A stretch of 6,430 nt of DNA from Pseudonocardia sp. GTDB taxonomy: Bacteria; Actinomycetota; Actinomycetes; Mycobacteriales; Pseudonocardiaceae. Below the pieces are notes generated by a model. That model searched no databases. It saw only the letters and a list, made by a program, of their open reading frames with translations, and was not told the origin of the DNA. Where the stretch lies: positions 1 through 6,430 of the forward strand of contig JASLAP010000182.1 of the NCBI GenBank assembly GCA_030147065.1, in the 5' to 3' direction. This document shows, piece after piece, positions 4,067-6,430 of this stretch; position 1 is the first letter of the stretch, and each line of letters starts with the position of its first letter. The translations under genes were made by a program, and so were the position numbers.

Positions 4067-6430
4067 GTGCGCATCGCAGTCGTCGGCGGGGGCCCGGGTG
4101 GGCTGTACTTCGCCGCCCTGGCCCAGCAGCTGGGCAGGCACGTGGGTCGAGAGCACGAGATCACGGTGTGGGAGCGCAACGCCGCCGACGACACCTTCGG
4201 CTTCGGCGTGGTGTTCTCCGACGAGACGCTGGGCGGCATCGAGCACGCCGACCCGGTGGTCCGGGCCGCGATGGAGGCGGAGTTCGCCCGCTGGGACGAC
4301 ATCGACGTGCACTACCGCGGCGAGGTCGTCACCTGCGGCGGGCACGGCTTCGCCGCGATGGGCCGCAAGCGGCTGCTGCAGATCCTCCAGCAGCGCTGCC
4401 GCGACCTCGGCGTGGACGTCCGCTTCCGCACCCCGGCCCCGGACGTCGAGCTGCTCTCCGCCGAGTACGACCTGGTCATCGCCTCGGACGGGGTGAACTC
4501 CGCGGTCCGCGCCCGGTACGCCGACGCCTTCGGCCCGACGGTGGAGACCGGCCGCTGCCGGTACATGTGGCTGGGCACCGACAAGGTCTTCGAGGCGTTC
4601 ACCTTCGACGTCCGGGAGACCCCGCACGGCGTCGTGCAGCTGCACGGCTACCCCTTCGACGCGCACGGCAGCACGTTCATCGTCGAGATGCACGAGGACG
4701 TCTGGCGCCGGGCCGGGTTCGCGGCGAACGCCGACGCGGCCGCCGCCCCCGGGCAGTCCGACGAGCGCTCGGTCGCCGCGGTCGCCGAGATGTTCGCCGA
4801 CGTGCTCGACGGGCACGAGGTGCAGGCCAACAACTCGAAGTGGATCAGCTTCGCCACCGTGCGCAACGAGCGCTGGTCGCACCGCAACGTGGTGCTGCTC
4901 GGCGACGCCGCGCACACCGCGCACTTCTCCATCGGCTCGGGCACCAAGCTGGCCATGGAGGACGCCCTCTCCCTGGTCGCCTGCCTGCACGAGAGCGGCA
5001 CCGACGGCAGCGCCCCGGACGTGACCGCCGCGCTGGCCGCGTACGAGGCCGAGCGCCGTCCGGTGGTGCTGTCCACCCAGCGCGCCGCCCGGGCCAGCTG
5101 CGAGTGGTTCGAGAACCTCGGCCAGTACCTGCGTCAGGACCCGGTCCAGTTCGCCTTCAACATCATGACCCGCAGCCGCCGGGTGACCTACGACAACCTG
5201 CGCCTGCGCGACCCGGGCTTCGTCGCCGCCGTCGACGCCTGGTTCGCCGAGCGGGAGCAGCGGGCCGGGCGCGGCGACGGGCGGGTCCGCCCGCCGATGT
5301 TCCAGCCGTTCACCCTGGGCGGGCTGGAGCTGGCCAACCGGGTGGTCGTCTCCCCGATGGACATGTACCTCGCCCGCGATGGGGTGCCCGGCGACTTCCA
5401 CCTGGTCCACCTGGGCGGCAAGGCGCTCGGCGGGGCCGGGCTGGTGATGACCGAGATGGTCTGCACCTCCCCGGAGGGGCGGATCACCCCCGGCTGCGGC
5501 GGGCTGTGGAACGACGAGCAGACCGCGGCCTGGAAGCGGGTCTGCGACTTCGTGCACGCCTCCTCGGCCGCGCGGATCGGCCTGCAGCTCGGGCACTCCG
5601 GGCCGAAGGGCTCGACCAAGCTGATGTGGGAGGGCATCGACGAACCCCTCGACGACGGCAACTGGCCGGTCGTGGCGGCGTCGGCGGTGCCCTACCGGCC
5701 CGGGGTCAACCAGACCCCGCGGGTGCTGGACCGGGCCGGGATGGACGCGATCGTCGCCGAGTTCGTCGGCGCGGTCGAGCGGGCCGACCGGGCCGGGTTC
5801 GACCTGGTCGAGCTGCACTGCGCGCACGGCTACCTGCTGTCGTCGTTCCTGTCCCCGGTGACCAACCGCCGCACCGACGCCTACGGCGGCGACGTCGAGG
5901 GGCGGTTGCGCTTCCCGCTGGAGGTGTTCGGCGCGATGCGCGCCGCCTGGCCCGCGCACAAGCCGATGACGGTGCGCATCTCGGCGACCGACTGGGTCGA
6001 GGGCGGCATCAGCCCGGACGACGCGCTGGCCGTGGCGCGGGCGTTCGAGCGGGCCGGGGCGGCCGCGATCGACGTCTCGACCGGGCAGGTCACCCCGGAC
6101 GAGCGCCCGGCGTTCGGCCGGTCGTACCAGACCCCGTTCGCCGACGCGATCCGCAACACCCTGGACATCCCGACCATCGCGGTCGGGGTGATCTCCTCGG
6201 CCGACGACGTCAACACCATCGTGCTGTCCGGCCGCGCGGATCTCTGCGCGCTGGGCCGCGCCCACCTCTACGACCCGAACTGGACGCTGCACGCCGCGGC
6301 CGAGCAGGACTACGCGGGCCCGGGCGCACCCTGGCCGGTCGCGTGGCGGGCCGGGGCCCGCAAGCCGCAGTCCGGGCGCACCGACGGCCCGCCGCCGCGC
6401 CTGGAACTGCTGCGCCGGGCCGCCCGGGGC
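4067..6430 (+). CDS. Fused FAD monooxygenase / OYE reductase acting on aryl-CoA (3' partial)
   Basis: 788 codons are open to the window edge with no stop; the family is about this length, so only the last few residues should be missing. Residues 1 to about 390 are a class A flavin monooxygenase: VVGGGPGGLYFA (GxGxxG at 7-12), GFGVVFSD, SDG (140-142) and the second FAD motif GDAAHTAH (279-286). Residues about 411-760 are an OYE-type FMN reductase: MFQPFTLGGLELANRVVVSPMDMY (411-434), LGHSGPKGS (508-516), the signature HCAHGYLLSSFLSPVTNRR from His584, and the phosphate-binding AVGVISS and LGRAHLYDP (705-737). This fusion is that of 2-aminobenzoyl-CoA monooxygenase/reductase, which hydroxylates C5 and reduces the ring; close relatives are annotated salicylyl-CoA 5-hydroxylase. 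Presence of both domains suggests a dearomatised product. Asp432 replaces the Cys found in YqjM-type OYEs. GTG 4067 is chosen from its ribosome binding site and the immediate FAD motif. Family firm; amino versus hydroxy substrate uncertain. Confidence 0.9.
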   Translation, partial: MRIAVVGGGPGGLYFAALAQQLGRHVGREHEITVWERNAADDTFGFGVVFSDETLGGIEHADPVVRAAMEAEFARWDDIDVHYRGEVVTCGGHGFAAMGRKRLLQILQQRCRDLGVDVRFRTPAPDVELLSAEYDLVIASDGVNSAVRARYADAFGPTVETGRCRYMWLGTDKVFEAFTFDVRETPHGVVQLHGYPFDAHGSTFIVEMHEDVWRRAGFAANADAAAAPGQSDERSVAAVAEMFADVLDGHEVQANNSKWISFATVRNERWSHRNVVLLGDAAHTAHFSIGSGTKLAMEDALSLVACLHESGTDGSAPDVTAALAAYEAERRPVVLSTQRAARASCEWFENLGQYLRQDPVQFAFNIMTRSRRVTYDNLRLRDPGFVAAVDAWFAEREQRAGRGDGRVRPPMFQPFTLGGLELANRVVVSPMDMYLARDGVPGDFHLVHLGGKALGGAGLVMTEMVCTSPEGRITPGCGGLWNDEQTAAWKRVCDFVHASSAARIGLQLGHSGPKGSTKLMWEGIDEPLDDGNWPVVAASAVPYRPGVNQTPRVLDRAGMDAIVAEFVGAVERADRAGFDLVELHCAHGYLLSSFLSPVTNRRTDAYGGDVEGRLRFPLEVFGAMRAAWPAHKPMTVRISATDWVEGGISPDDALAVARAFERAGAAAIDVSTGQVTPDERPAFGRSYQTPFADAIRNTLDIPTIAVGVISSADDVNTIVLSGRADLCALGRAHLYDPNWTLHAAAEQDYAGPGAPWPVAWRAGARKPQSGRTDGPPPRLELLRRAARG

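Noticed and set aside
3988..4302. N-terminal extension of the SDR to the ATG at 4302
   Set aside because: The extra 105 residues are antisense to the flavoenzyme gene and have no SDR similarity. The promoter and standard N-terminus both point to 3987.
4026..4496. 156-codon + strand frame starting at ATG 4026
   Set aside because: It is the out-of-frame shadow of the flavoenzyme. The true frame starts at GTG 4067 with an immediate FAD-binding motif and a proper ribosome binding site.
3233..6292. Upstream extension of the Rid frame on the - strand to more than 1,100 codons
   Set aside because: Only the last 132 residues resemble a protein family. The rest is antisense to the flavoenzyme and out of frame with the SDR, and the ATGA overlap gives a natural start at 3232.

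Overview
The window is about 6.4 kb of very GC-rich, gene-dense DNA with strong G/C bias at third codon positions, GTG starts and gaps of only a few bases. This suggests a high-GC actinomycete; a Pseudonocardia- or Geodermatophilaceae-like host is an inference from base composition and protein style, not a demonstrated assignment. I see no tRNA, rRNA, CRISPR array, insertion sequence or phage gene. The content looks like a catabolic gene cluster for an ortho-substituted benzoate processed as its CoA thioester.

Layout, left to right. Bases 1-243 hold the C-terminal end of a thiamine-diphosphate (ThDP) enzyme on the + strand. An 85-base gap (244-328) carries a promoter/operator and a strong ribosome binding site. 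Next come an AMP-forming aryl-CoA ligase of the benzoate/2-aminobenzoate-CoA ligase family (329-2005) and, 9 bases later, a PaaX-family repressor (2015-2824). Facing them on the - strand are a RidA/Rid-family protein (2834-3232) and a short-chain dehydrogenase/reductase (SDR; 3229-3987), which overlap by 4 bases and are transcribed SDR first. A 79-base divergent control region (3988-4066) separates them from a large + strand gene (4067 to the window edge). That gene encodes an FAD aromatic monooxygenase fused to an old-yellow-enzyme (OYE) type flavin reductase, the architecture of 2-aminobenzoyl-CoA monooxygenase/reductase and of proteins annotated as salicylyl-CoA 5-hydroxylase.

Working model (inference). 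The ligase makes 2-aminobenzoyl-CoA (or salicylyl-CoA). The fused flavoenzyme hydroxylates the ring at C5 and reduces it. The Rid protein and the SDR then act on the non-aromatic enamine/ketone intermediates. The PaaX-type repressor senses an aryl-CoA and controls both transcription units. The main non-coding observation supports this model: the two control regions, about 3.7 kb apart, share a gap-free 36-base element (26/36 identical) holding the promoter, plus a second shared motif GTCA-N6-CGCAATAT. These are good candidates for the repressor's operators. The divergent copy forms a dyad in which two oppositely directed promoters overlap, and the SDR transcript is predicted to be leaderless.
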